A DNA stretch of 64,000 bases, taken from contig CM038467.1 in the NCBI GenBank assembly GCA_021464415.1, positions 29,195,248 through 29,259,247 of the forward strand, read 5' to 3'. The notes beneath the pieces were generated by a model. That model had not been told where the DNA came from, made no database searches, and worked only from the letters and a program-made list of their open reading frames with translations. Position numbers and translations under genes: made by a program. This DNA is from Lonicera japonica. Lineage: Eukaryota > Streptophyta > Magnoliopsida > Dipsacales > Caprifoliaceae. Shown here piece after piece: positions 43,664 through 54,885 of this stretch (its first letter is position 1; each line of letters starts with the position of its first letter).

Positions 43664-44767
43664 CTATAATAAACGAGGCATTACCCAAACTGGCCCCCAA
43701 TGTGATGGATGAAGAAGGGAAGCTAGGTAATTTGTCGAAACATAACAGTAGTATTCCTCCGAAAAATAAGTAAAACTATACAGCTTTGGTCGCTTATCCT
43801 TCATAAAAAATATGGTTAGCCCCGCCTCTGTAGTAAAATAAATGCAATTACCAAAGCAATCAACTCCATTGGCTGGAAACACAGAAATTGAATAATTATC
43901 ACCTAAGAACAACGCTCTGTCCCCCAAATCATCCAGTTCTCCCCATTTTCTGGTCTTGATATTGAACTTGTAAACTTGAAATGATTCCGTTTCCTCGCAA
44001 AATTTAGTCCTTACCAAAGCCATAAGTAAATCTCCTGCTGATTCTATCAAATAAACCCTCCCCACATTTTTAAAACTCACAAGCTCCAGTGGAGGAGCAA
44101 AATTAGTAACCCTCGGACACAACACATTATCAATCTCACAAGTTACAAGAGCCCCATTGGCACGAACCCCGAGAATCCTATCTTCGTAACAAGCCACGTC
44201 AGCAAAGCTGCCATTTTCATGATCTTCTACGCTAATCCATTCGCCAAAACCCGGCCTAGCAAAAGACAACCTGTATCGGTCCTTATAATCAGTAATTACC
44301 ATCACGATGACATTATTGTTGTTATTTGTATCGGTGCCATTAACAAACACTAGAGCTTTTGTTATAGATTCAGTAAGCGGGGGGAGAGTGATTTGAACTC
44401 CATTTAACGGGTTAATGAGTGCGGTGGTACTATCACAAGCTAGGGTGAAAACCCAACCAATTGAAGATCCCCAACAACGCTTTGCATTGGTTATGAGTGG
44501 TTCAATCACATTGTATTTGTTCTTTTTCTTGTTCAGGGTAGGAATCAACAAATAGTGGCGGTATTTATAGTAAGAATCGTATTTGCTGAAAAGAAGCCAT
44601 GGAACACAGTGTTTAGACCAGTTTTGTTCTTTAAGGAGAGCCGATCGCCAAGAGGTACATACAGATGAAAGTGCAGCAAAATCTTCAAAAGCACCCAATC
44701 GGTTTGTGATGGAACCAAGCAGATCGTACGGTAATTGAGACCAATCATTTCCTTTCACGTTCGCCAT
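43664..44767 (-). CDS. F-box protein with DUF295/KIB1-4 beta-propeller, gene 2
   Basis: A 367-residue single-exon protein, start MANVKGNDWSQLPYDLL. N-terminal F-box (about 8-48) for SKP1 binding, then DUF295 with CVPWLLF, NPLNGVQITLPPLTES, FARPGFGEWI, LGDRALFLGDNYSISVFP and GVDCFGNCIYF. The likely role is substrate choice in an SCF ubiquitin ligase; the target is unknown. It is a close paralogue of gene 1 at 25318 and ends in the same VWVMP..L motif. Frame intact; the duplicate 3'-end repeats of gene 1 are absent. Confidence 0.9.
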   Translation of the reverse strand: MANVKGNDWSQLPYDLLGSITNRLGAFEDFAALSSVCTSWRSALLKEQNWSKHCVPWLLFSKYDSYYKYRHYLLIPTLNKKKNKYNVIEPLITNAKRCWGSSIGWVFTLACDSTTALINPLNGVQITLPPLTESITKALVFVNGTDTNNNNNVIVMVITDYKDRYRLSFARPGFGEWISVEDHENGSFADVACYEDRILGVRANGALVTCEIDNVLCPRVTNFAPPLELVSFKNVGRVYLIESAGDLLMALVRTKFCEETESFQVYKFNIKTRKWGELDDLGDRALFLGDNYSISVFPANGVDCFGNCIYFTTEAGLTIFFMKDKRPKLYSFTYFSEEYYCYVSTNYLASLLHPSHWGPVWVMPRLL

Positions 44768-45574
44768 TGCTTTCCTTCCTTCCTATGAATTGGAATCCAC
44801 AATCACACTGCTCTATCAATAAAATGTCACCAAGACAAAACTTGTGATACTCCTGAAACAAATGTTCAATGAATTAAATTTCTTTTGATTAATGGGCATA
44901 TTGGGCTTTCAATAAATCATTTGCTTGATGGATATAATCGTATCAAAATTGAAAATTGGTTCCTAGTCTTTTTCATTTGTCCTAGTCTCACAAAAATTTC
45001 TTCTTTTTCATTTGGCCTCCTCCGTCTCCCAAAAATCAGGATACCATCAAAATTAAAGTATCAGGTTCGAAATCACTCTAAAATAGAGTTAGAAAAATCT
45101 ACATCATTGATTCAAAATTTGGTGGGCTAAGATTCTAACATTATTTACTATTTAAATTTTGCCCTCGTTAAAGCGATCTATTTTTTAAATCAATGGTTTA
45201 TTAAATAGCTTTTGCCTATTCCAATCATTTTTTAATAAAAGAAAATGTCAAAATCTTAAACATCAAATTTTAAAATATAAAAGAGGTGAGTTTTTAAACT
45301 CTTGCGATAGTGGAAATTAAATATTTAAAGAGTTGATCATGTACCTTCGTTTTATCTTTGTGATTGATTCTCCGCTGGTATGCAATGCTCTATTTATTTC
45401 TATGGCATAGCAAAATCGTTGTTTCTCCCCTTGTGTGAATGTCCTAGTCTTTTTTATACATAAAGAACCCTAGTTTGGGAATTTTTTTATTTATTTTTTG
45501 ACAAATAAACAATGAAAACATGGGGTGAAATCGGAAAACAACGAAAACACTAAATTTGACAAGTAAGCCAACTA
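44768..45574. other. 5' flank of F-box gene 2
   Basis: Presumed promoter and leader of F-box gene 2 at the left, then AT-rich intergenic DNA. No other gene seen. Confidence 0.45.
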
Positions 45575-45809
45575 CAATTAAAACTCTATAAATTAACGCC
45601 CTTGACACCAATAAATATTAGTAATTTAATAAGATATTAATTAATCAATAAATTAATAATTATTAATTTATACATTAATTAATATTTTATTAATTTATTA
45701 AATAACTATTTCTTTAAATGAAGTACGCAATTTACTATGCGTCTTTTAATCTACCACTTAATTTATCATGCTTAATTGTTTAATGTATTATATTATTCAA
45801 TGTACTACT

Positions 45810-46544
45810 TGTTGTGAATGTGGGAACAATAACCAAGTCCCAAATCCACTAATAAACTCGAGAAATCTCTTTCGGGAATTTTCACAAACACTTGGCGAGC
45901 AGAAACCGTCAAGCAATAGGATCTTTGCTCAAACCAAGTATGGCCAACACAAACTCAAGCAATATATAGATGAAAGATAAATAGCAATAACAATCAAAAT
46001 CAAAAACAAAGTAAGAAAGAACAAATCGTGTTTTGTGAAACCCTTTGGGTCTTCCACCAAGAGGGAACAACTTTATTGATAACCAAGAATTTACACCAAT
46101 TCTCTCACAATAAACCTCACTCTAGATCAATGGAACAAACCTCTAAAGATCACCTCCCACCTTAGCTAAACCATAGCTAAACACAAGTCTTTCTCTTTTT
46201 CACTCTAACAAGACAACTCTCTTTCAAGTCTTACAAAAATAGAAATAAGCCTTTCTATTTATACCAAGTGAAAAATAAGACAATTTTCCTTTTACCCGCC
46301 CAGGTGCAATAACAACTTTGCAGTACACTGCTTTGGTGCAATAACAACTTTGCACCCAAATTCGAGTACACTGCTTTGGTGCAATAACAACTTTGCACCC
46401 AAATTCGAGTAGTGCAATAACAACTTTGCACCCAAGTCCGAGTATATTGATTTGTTGCAATAACAACTTTGCAGCCAAATTCGAGTAGTGCAATAACAAC
46501 TTTGCACCCTCACTGCTTGCATGAATTACAAGCCAAGCACAACA
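45810..46544 (-). mobile_element. solo LTR B, same family as solo LTR A
   Basis: 735 bp in minus orientation, flanked by the 5-bp duplication CTACT (45805-45809, 46545-46549). Its reverse complement matches solo LTR A: start TGTTGTGCTTGGCTTG, a TATAAATAG box, GTTTAGCTA.GG, CAATAAAGTTGTTCCC, and end CCCACATTCACAACA. No internal domains remain. It sits inside the left part of the pogo transposon, so it came later. Confidence 0.88.
46303..46510 (-). repeat. tandem hairpin units in U3 of solo LTR B
   Basis: Six copies of a GTGCAATAACAACTTTGCAC-like unit (perfect arms GTGCAA/TTGCAC) with spacers such as CCAAATTCGAGTA. They occupy the place of the AAAGC-type palindromes in solo LTR A: outer arms are similar, the centre has changed. 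Confidence 0.85.
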
Positions 46545-46625
46545 CTACTTTATGAACATTAGATAATATTTCCTATTTAAACACAAGAACAATCATACTA
46601 ACACAAACATATCATATACACAACA

Positions 46626-48226
46626 ATGGCATCTCATCTTAAAGGTGTGAAAAAATCAACAATGACAGACGAAAATCGTAGAGTATTATGCAAGCACAAC
46701 AAGGATAATCCTATTATCACTCAAAAGCAATTGCAACAATAGCTTTTGGAAAACTCTGGCTTACAAGTGAGTCAAGGGACGATATCAAATACAATTAAGC
46801 AGTCTTCGGAGTATCTCTTACACTTGCTCTTGAAAAAGGTGATGTTAAGTGACACAAACCAGCAAAATTACCTAACCTAGAAAAGGCTCTTTATGAGTGG
46901 ATTATTCAATATCAAGAACATGTGAATATCTCGGGAGAGCTAATCATCGAGAAGGCATAAAAGTTTTTGAAGGATTTGTATCCTCAAGATACTCCAGAGT
47001 TTTAATTTTTATATAGGTTGGCTTGGAAAGTTCAAATCAAGATATGGAATAAAAAATTATCGTCGTTTCAGGGAAAATGGATCAGTTGATATGGAGGGCA
47101 TGGAGGATTAATAAAGTCCATAAGAGACAAAGTGGATCAATTTGTGATGAAAGACATTTTTAATATGGATGAAACATGTTTGTTTTTTTTGTTTTGATTT
47201 ATTCATAATGTATTTTAGTGATGTAATCATTCACATATTTTCATCTTAAACAGGTTTGTTTTTTCAACTTCAACCAGATCATTCCCTTGCAACAAAGCAG
47301 CTTGAAGGGAAAAAACAAGACAAGGAAAGACTAGCCGTTGTTATTTGTTGTAGTGAGGACGGTTCAGAGAAAATTCCTTTATGGATTATCGGGAAATATA
47401 CTAAACCAATGTGCTTCAAGAATGTAAACTTAGGCAGTTTGAATTGTGAGTATCGTGCTAACAAACGAGCCTAGATGGCTAGGGCGTTATTTGAAGAATA
47501 TGTTCGGCAACTCGAAAAATAGTTGCAAGAAAAATTCTCTTGATTGTGGATAATTGTCCTGCTCATCCAAAAACTATTGAAGGATTGGAAAATGTTGAAT
47601 TGTTCTTTTTACCACCAAACACAACATCAAAGATTCAACCTTGTGATGCGAGGATTATATGAGCTTTTAAGATGCATTATTGTTGTCGATTTTATAGAAG
47701 TCTTTTGGAGGGCTATGCATTAGAGGCATTGAATCCAGAGAACATAATTGTTTTAGATGCAATGAATCTTGCAATTTCAGCATGGACTATGGATGTTAGT
47801 GTAAATACAATTGTGAACTGTTGTTGTCATTGTAAACTTCAATCAACAAATAACATGGCTTCGGAGAATTCGGAGGAACAATTAGATGGTGAAGGCACTC
47901 AAGAACTGCAAAATTTAATCGAAAAGTTGGTCTATCGTAATTCAATGGATGCCGGACATGTCTTGAACTACCAAGAAGAAAATGCAATTGCAGAGATGTT
48001 GACTGATGAGAAAATAATTGAGAACATCATGGGAAATGATAAAGATGATGATGAAAGTTCCACAATAGAGCCCCCTTCGCGAAACGAAGTTCTTACAACG
48101 GCAATCACATTGAATAATTTCTTGTTGAGCTATGAGAAAACCACACCAGAAGTTCTTACGATGATAAGAAAAATCAGAGAGATGAGATTCAAGGTGACAT
48201 CAATTTCAACAAAAAACAAAAGATAA
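46626..48226 (+). pseudogene. pogo-type transposase relic
   Basis: Begins at an ATG with SHLKGVKKSTMTDENRR and a CENP-B-like helix-turn-helix (LCKHNKDNPIITQKQLQQ, then a TAG). Further on come a YEWIIQ...NISGELIIEKA block, the DDE part (IFNMDET, LFFQLQPDHSLATKQLEGKK, NCEYRANKRA-stop, then DNCPAHPK out of frame, and FFLPPNTTSKIQPCDA) and a tail AFKMHYCCRFYRSLLEGYAL that stays open for about 184 codons. At least six stops or frameshifts break it. The enzyme would have cut and pasted the element at TA sites. Confidence 0.82.
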
Positions 48227-48426
48227 TTGAGTCATTTTTTATGAAGTCTTCATAAATCACTAATGTATTATGTAATGTATAAGAGTTATTAATTTATATA
48301 ATGCATGGGTTCTCTATATGTATTATCTTATAAATTTAGCGAATTATTAATTTAGCACGTTGTCCCCAAGTCAGGACTGACCAAAAGTATTATTTAAGAG
48401 ATTATTAATTAATCGAGTTTTAACTG

Positions 48427-50550
48427 TATATTTTTTTAAGACCATCAATATATTAACTTATAGAATATATTTGCCTTTATTGTTTTTTGTGTGTGTATAA
48501 TTTGAATGCGTATTCATAAAATGTAATTTATTTCTCCTATCAAAAATGTAATTTATTTCATGATATACAAAAATTAATATAAAGAGACACATGAGATATT
48601 ATAAGATTATTAATATACTGATAACGTAATTTTTAAAATTTGTATCTCGTTGCATCAAAGTTTTATATATTTTTGACATTTATATATTAGCGAAATCATT
48701 GTAATCCATATGTAAACTTGTAAAGATATATAATAAACCATATTCTTTGTGGTGAGAAAAAAAAATGTATAAAAAATAACATTAACTATATACCAAAAAA
48801 ATAAAATAGGTAAACAGTAAAAATATACCGAATAATACTGAAACTTCCTAAAAAGCACATTATGCAATTTGGGTTTTGTCTAAAAAAAACCGAAACTAAA
48901 AATACCGAATATCATAGTTTTAGTTTTGTTATAGGCCAATTATGAGACCAAACCGATCAAATCCCACCCCTAGTCTAGAAGGATAGATGGATTGAGATTG
49001 TGTCAAATATGTTAATAGGTTGATGGAATTACGAACTTAATTTTTTTTTTAAAAGAATTCATTAGAGTTAAAAAAACAAATTTAAAAAATTTAAAAGGAT
49101 AACTCCCAGCTTAATTAATCATATAAATGTTGTACACGGGATTACAGCTGGTTTTATTGCTTCTGTCTGGCTTAGGTAGAACTTGGGTTAGAGGGATGGG
49201 GTTAGAGAGGAAAAAAAAATAAAAAAGCAGCACCGAAACCAATGTACAGGCCCAATGGGCCAGAAAATATTCTACTAACGGATATAACGCTACATGTTAT
49301 CACATGTACTTTTACCAAAGATACTTCGGTGTCTTGTCTTGTACATTCTGGCCTTAGTTTGAACTTTGCTTATGATGTTGGGATTTGGTTTGAAAATTAC
49401 CATTTAACTTCCATAATTTTTAAGAAGCTTACAAGAATGAAGTTTGGATAAGCAATGGGTGTAAATGGGAGAAGAATCAAGAGGTTATTAGAATCGAGGG
49501 GTTCTAAATGTGATATATTGACCCTTCCAAGGAATCCATGCTTCATAGATTCCACCCAAGCCCTTATTCAGTAAATTAAGAAAGAAACCAATATAAGCAA
49601 ATGGGTCTTCCGGATTCGATTAAATATGTACTCCTTCTATCTAAAATAGATATTTCCATTTTGACTTTGGCTCGTTTTAAGGAAACACTAATTTCAACTT
49701 TATTAATGACTGAGAATACAACTTATTTTCTATTGCAATATCTGTTGATTATGCAACCAAAGAAAATGAGAGTATCAATTCGAGATATCCCAAAAAGGAA
49801 AGTAGGACTATCAACGGGTGAGTAAGACGTATTTCTTATAAAAAACTCACCAGTTATAGGATTATCACATTTAGAAAATGAAACTTTTACATTATACTTG
49901 TGAAGTTCCCTGTGAAATTTGGATATTCGAAGTGATAATCAAATGCCATGTCAAACGCCTTCGTTTAGGTTACAGATTCAACATGGATATTAGCCTTAAT
50001 AATTTGTTTTGAACTAACAGCTTCAGATTGACCAAAACCAACTTAAAGATGATTTAATCGATCAAGTGTGTAGATACACTCGATCGCGTATATACACGCA
50101 TATATTTAAAAAACACATGCATCAGAGAAGATACGAATACGAAGGGATAGCTTTCACTGCTCAGAAAGAACTTCAAATACACAAGTACATGTTTTGTTTT
50201 TATAGTCAGAACTATTTATAAAGCAAAAGCATATTATATTCCATGAATTGGTTGTTCAAAGCATGATATTCGTTCTTGGCCCACTACCTAACAACTTAAG
50301 GTTTTGGGTCAAAGGGTGATTTAATAATGGTAACCGAATATCGAAATTTTACACAAGTTTGTTTTGTTTTATTAGCAAGTATTTAAGGAACACATTATAA
50401 AAAGCAATGAAGAATCAAAATGACATGCATAGCAAGGACATTATAGTACCTTCAAAGATGAAAATATTTATTGAGCAAGCCAAAGAAGATCACCTGAAGA
50501 AACTTCAAGTAACTAGTCAGCAACAAAAGCTCCTTGCAAAAGCATATAGC
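48427..50550. other. gene-free interval
   Basis: AT-rich with no supportable gene. Near 48875-48970 lies a tract ending in CCCACCCCTAG, similar to the end of the repeat in TNL intron 3. A few open frames of 60-75 codons lack domain content. Confidence 0.45.
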
Positions 50551-50633
50551 ACTTAGTGGTGAATCTATAGGGGCCGCATAGTTTTATGCAATCTTCTTCA
50601 TTTCAAAAAGTCATATATATATATATATATATA

Positions 50634-51571
50634 CTAGTTTATATGCACGTGCGTTGCACGTGATTTTAGTGCTTGACGTATGTCATTAAGTATATTAATG
50701 AATACATATATAATATATAAGAATTGAATAATTAGTATGAAATAAAAATAATAACTTATAAAAGAAACATAGCATCAACTGTAAAATTAAATTAATAATT
50801 ATAAGAAAAATCATATAATTGGTCAACTCTAGAAAAATGTTGTAGATACATGAAGAAATTTGTCGCCGTGAATTTTTTTAGTATGGAGGTGGCCTAGCAG
50901 ACTCTTAATCAGATATATAAAAGAGTAGTATATTTTTACTAAGTTTTTAGAATTGGTAGATAGTAAATTCTATTAAAGGTATGTAGATTATTATGCGTGG
51001 TACAAAATAATAATATAACATTCATATAAACAATAGATTATATAACAGTAAAAAAATTAAAATGGTAAAAAAATTAATTTAACATAAATGTTTTACCAAG
51101 CCATAGTTACAATATATTCATATTTTTTATTTAAACATAATTAGAAATAAACAAATAATTTTTAAAATATATAAATATAAATTTGATTTATTATAATGTT
51201 AAAAACAATCCAGCAAAATAGAGTTTAATTCACACTAAAACTTTGTAATTTTAATACAATATATTAAAATTTTTTAGCCAAATAAGTAGAGTTTGCATTT
51301 AATTGGAATACTAATATAAAAATATATTGAGTTGTACTATTTTATTTAATGTAAATCTAGGATAAAATCTTTATTTAATTATTTTATCCAAATAGAGTGA
51401 GGTTTGAGTTTATTTGAAATACTAATACTAATATAAACATATATGAAATTATATTGTTTTATTTAATGTAAATATTAAAATTCTTTATTTAAAATCAAGG
51501 GGCATATTTGCCTTTACAAAAAAAAAAGAAAAACATTTTTAAATTGTTGGTACTTTTATATATAATATAGA
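50634..51571 (-). mobile_element. non-autonomous Helitron (938 bp)
   Basis: On the minus strand the 5' end is TCTATATTATATATAAAAG and the 3' end is the hairpin CACGTGCAACGCACGTG followed by CATATAAACTAG. TC start, a GC-rich 3' hairpin and a CTAG end inserted between host A and T are the defining Helitron features, and all are present. The paralogous block at about 24155 lacks the insert. It encodes no Rep-helicase, so it must have moved in trans. Confidence 0.82.
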
Positions 51572-52433
51572 TATATTATATATATATATATATATATATT
51601 GACCAATTTTACGTGTGACATGGCTCACTTAGGTCGTGATGCGGGTAGGGCTGGAGAGTTTCTTGCTTTGGCTGGACACTTGTGGTTCAAATCTTGAATC
51701 TGCCACAACCTTACACACCCCAACGATGTTATTAGCGTACACAGAAGATGAAAGCATAACATACATATGGTAGTTCAAACGTTACTATCATCAAGAAGAG
51801 CAGTCTCAGTATTACAAAAACTAATGCATACCAAACAAAAAAAATATAGAATTCATGAACTGTGATGTAGAACAGATAGCGGACCTATATTTAACAATAT
51901 TGGATCGTCGTAAACCCACCTGCCCCAAAAAGTGACGAAACTAAAATTGCTTAGGGGCTGGCTAATTTGACCCAAAACGGCCCAGGGAAATCAAGTCACT
52001 GCCCGTGGCGGTGATGCACGTCATCTTTTGGCCAAATTCCTTCATTTGGGCTTCTAAATCTGCATACTTACTATTTAAGGCATATTTTAATGACGCAATA
52101 AGTTGAGTTTGGAAAGTCAGATTTGACTTCCGTCAAATCCCGAGCGATCCTTGACATCAGCACTGCAGAATCCCATAATTTCTACAATTTCCTATTTTTG
52201 GCAGTTTGTTTTTAAATTATTTCGAAATTGTTTCCTTTCTTCCATTTTGTAATCTCTTATAAGAAATTCTCTTTCTAATCATTTAGGGAAATTATCTTTT
52301 AATAAAATTTGAGTATTTCTCCTATATTGTGAGTACAATCTTGCCTATTTTTGTTGAGTACTGCATGTCTGCATCATTTAATTCTGTAGAGAGTTGTTTT
52401 GTGTCAAATCTCAATATCTACCTGAGACTTATT

Positions 52434-53152
52434 CCTAATTTGTTACTCTTAGTTTTACACTCGTTTATGTCTCTTGGCTAATTGGCTCGATTGATTAATT
52501 TATTTTCATGCCTCGGTAAAGCACCCACAGTTGCACACACAAACGAGTGTAAAACTAAGGGCTCGTTTGGTTCGAGTTTTGGGAATGGAATGAGCATGGA
52601 ATGGGAATACTTGATTCCTGGAAAGTTATTTTCCTGGCATCTATGATGCCATGCCAATGTTTGGTTCAACCGGGAATAGGAATGGAATAAAGTATCAATT
52701 ACAAAAATACCCTTCTTTTTAAAAGATGAGAAAATATCACCTACTAATTTTTCAAAAGAGACAATTACTATAATAAATTACAAAAATTACACATGCCTAG
52801 CTAATAACTATCCTACAAAAATTACAATTATTTTTAATTAAAAAAAATTACAACAAGAAAAAAGAAAAAAAAAGTTCCAAATAATTTTTTTTTTTCATTT
52901 TTGTGCAGCAGCGTAATTAAAAAAAAAAGTTCCAAACAATATTTTCATACACTGATGGAAAAAAATTTATTTATTCATAAGGAAGAGTGTTATTTTAGTC
53001 CTAACATGAAAAAAATAAAAAAGATGCCCATTGGTAATGGTTTATTCCTTATGATTTAAATGGGAGAACTTTGGGAGAAAGGTTTGTTCTTGGAATCATT
53101 TATTCCAGACTTAAAACTTGAACCAAACGAACCATAAGAGTAACAAATTAGG
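52434..53152. repeat. perfect 33-bp inverted repeat, one arm split by a MITE
   Basis: The left arm 52434-52466 (CCTAATTTGTTACTCTTAG then TTTTACACTCGTTT) recurs exactly in reverse at 52541-52558 plus 53138-53152. The MITE and its TAA duplication lie in the middle of the second arm. The paralogue at 24440 has only the left arm, so the inverted copy is new to this unit. Confidence 0.85.
52559..53134. mobile_element. Tourist-type (PIF/Harbinger) MITE, 576 bp
   Basis: Ends GGGCTCGTTTGGTTCGAG and (in reverse) TGGTTCGTTTGGTTCAAG, flanked by TAA (52556-52558 and 53135-53137). The interior has GGAATGGAATGAGCATGG-type repeats. It is absent from the paralogous block at 24075-27130. Confidence 0.85.
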
Positions 53153-53281
53153 CTAAAAAAACACCAGAAACGAGATTTAGAAAAAACATTATCCTAGCTT
53201 ATAAATCAATGAATTAGAGAAATATCCACCGCACAACATGGCACAGTACAAAAAAAGATCAAAATTAGTAATAAGGAGCGA

Positions 53282-53309
53282 GGGGGGGGGGGGGGGGGGG
53301 GGGGGGGGG
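53282..53309 (+). repeat. G28 homopolymer
   Basis: An uninterrupted run of 28 G between ATAAGGAGCGA and CGACTTTAATC. It can form G-quadruplex DNA and is prone to polymerase slippage, so its true length is uncertain. Confidence 0.9.
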
Positions 53310-53419
53310 CGACTTTAATCTTATCTAAAAATCAAAGTAACACTTGTAAATAAAAATACGGAGAACATTTCAAAATAGTTCATCAACTCATCAGTCTTAC
53401 AAGATTGAATTAAAAGGTA

Positions 53420-53580
53420 CCGACTAGGAAAGTAAAGACTGCCATAAACAAGCCATTACCAAAACTGAAAATCCCAAACACTAAGTACATTTCAAAAGAG
53501 TTCATCTACTCATCAGTCTTACAAGATTGAATTAAAAGGTAGGGACAAGGAATCAAAAGTAAAGACTATCATAAACTAGG
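53420..53580 (-). repeat. F-box 3'-end repeats of the pseudogene
   Basis: Two units with AAGACT.CCATAAAC.AG.CATTA and CATTTCAAAAGAGTTCATCTACTC, homologous to the 126-127-bp array after F-box gene 1. Confidence 0.7.
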
Positions 53581-54629
53581 CATTAACCAAACCGGTGATA
53601 AATCCAGGGAAATAACTGACTAAGCATGTGAGCTAGGTACATCGCGGAAATATGACATACATTTCCCTCTGTAAAATAAGGAAAAATATGCACCATTTGT
53701 TTCTTATTCTTCATACAAAATATGAGTAGCCCCAAAACAGTATCAAAATAAATGCAAAGTGATGCAATCAACCCCATTGGCCGGAAACACATCAATTTAT
53801 CACCCAAGAACAATGCGCGGTCTCCCCAATCATTCAATTCCCCCCCATCTCCTAGTCTCTATATCAAACTTGTAAACTTGAACAAAAGCTTCGTTTCTCT
53901 TGCTATACTTTCTCCTGACCAATGCCATCAGTAAATCTCCTACAGATTCTATTAAATAAACCCTTCCCACATGATTGAAATTAACCAACTATGGCGGACG
54001 AGCAACATTAGAAACCCTCACATCAGAGACATTATCAATTTAACACATCACGAGAGCCCCGTTGGCACGAACACTGAAAATATTGTCCTGTCACAAGCCA
54101 CGTCAGCATAGCTGCCATTCTCGTGATCTTGTAGAGTAATCCACTCTCCGAAACCCGACCTAGCAAAAGCTAACTTAAGCCGGTCCTGGTGATCAGAAAT
54201 CACCATGACGATGACAGTGAATACTAGGGCTCTGTATATAGATTTAGTGAGCAGAGGGGAGCGTAGTTTGAATTCCAGTTAGGGGATTGATGAGTGCTGT
54301 GGTGTTATCATTAGCAAGGGTGAAGACCCAACCGATTGAAGATCCCTAACAGTGCTTTGCATTGTTGATGAATGGTTCCTTCACTCTGTATTTGTTGTTT
54401 TTCTTGTTCATGGTAGGAATCCAGAAGCAGTCTGGTTGGTTAAGAAAAAGCCATGGAACACATCATTTTGAGCAGTTTTGTTGTTGTTCCCAAAAAAGAG
54501 CAGATCGCAAGAGGAACATACAGATGAAAATAAAACAATGTCCTCAAAATCAAGGAAACAATTTGTGATGGAAACGAGCAGATCGAGTGGTAGTTGAGAC
54601 CAATCCTTTGTTTCCGCTTTCTCCATCAA
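53567..54629 (-). pseudogene. F-box/DUF295 pseudogene
   Basis: Starts MMEKAETKDWSQLPLDLLVS, very close to F-box gene 1, but soon shifts frame after the F-box. Later pieces (GRAFFL-like segment, WGDRALFLGDK, VHIFPYFTEGNVCHIS, MYLAHMLS) lie in other frames with small deletions, for example in the middle near 54205 and around LGDK at 53800. The natural stop is lost. It is the decayed copy inside the duplicated segment, and no intact F-box protein can be made from it. Confidence 0.85.
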
Positions 54630-54829
54630 ATCCTGAACATTACATTAGAGGGAAGAGGAACAACAATCAAACCCTAAACATTATATTAAGAGGGAATTAA
54701 AGAGGACCAACAAACTAAATAAGGTTCTACTGCTACTCATCAATCTAGAGAGAAAATGAATTTCCCAACCCAGCAGTACATAACAAACCAGATTTGCAAA
54801 ATCCCCTAGGAATAATAACACATTAACAC

Positions 54830-54830
<1 letters not shown>

Positions 54831-54885
<55 letters not shown>
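54831..54885 (+). repeat. (AAT)n microsatellite
   Basis: About 18 uninterrupted trinucleotide units in the leader of the F-box pseudogene; the paralogous leader near 26950 has only a short AAT run. Confidence 0.9.

Larger units (their letters stand above)
45575..48426 (+). mobile_element. Lemi1-like pogo/Tigger DNA transposon, defective, with nested LTR
   Basis: Terminal inverted repeats CAATTAAAACTCTATAAATT (left) and, in reverse, CAGTTAAAACTCGATTAATT (right), flanked by TA on both sides (45573-45574, 48427-48428). TA duplication, these ends and a CENP-B/DDE transposase are the known signature of plant pogo-type (Tc1/mariner superfamily) elements. Without the 735-bp solo LTR and its target duplication it is about 2.1 kb. 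The transposase is dead, so it is non-autonomous. Confidence 0.82.

Noticed and set aside
49600..49850. Stowaway-like terminus near 49628 and another near 33113
   Set aside because: Only one weak end could be found in each case, with no partner or TA duplication.
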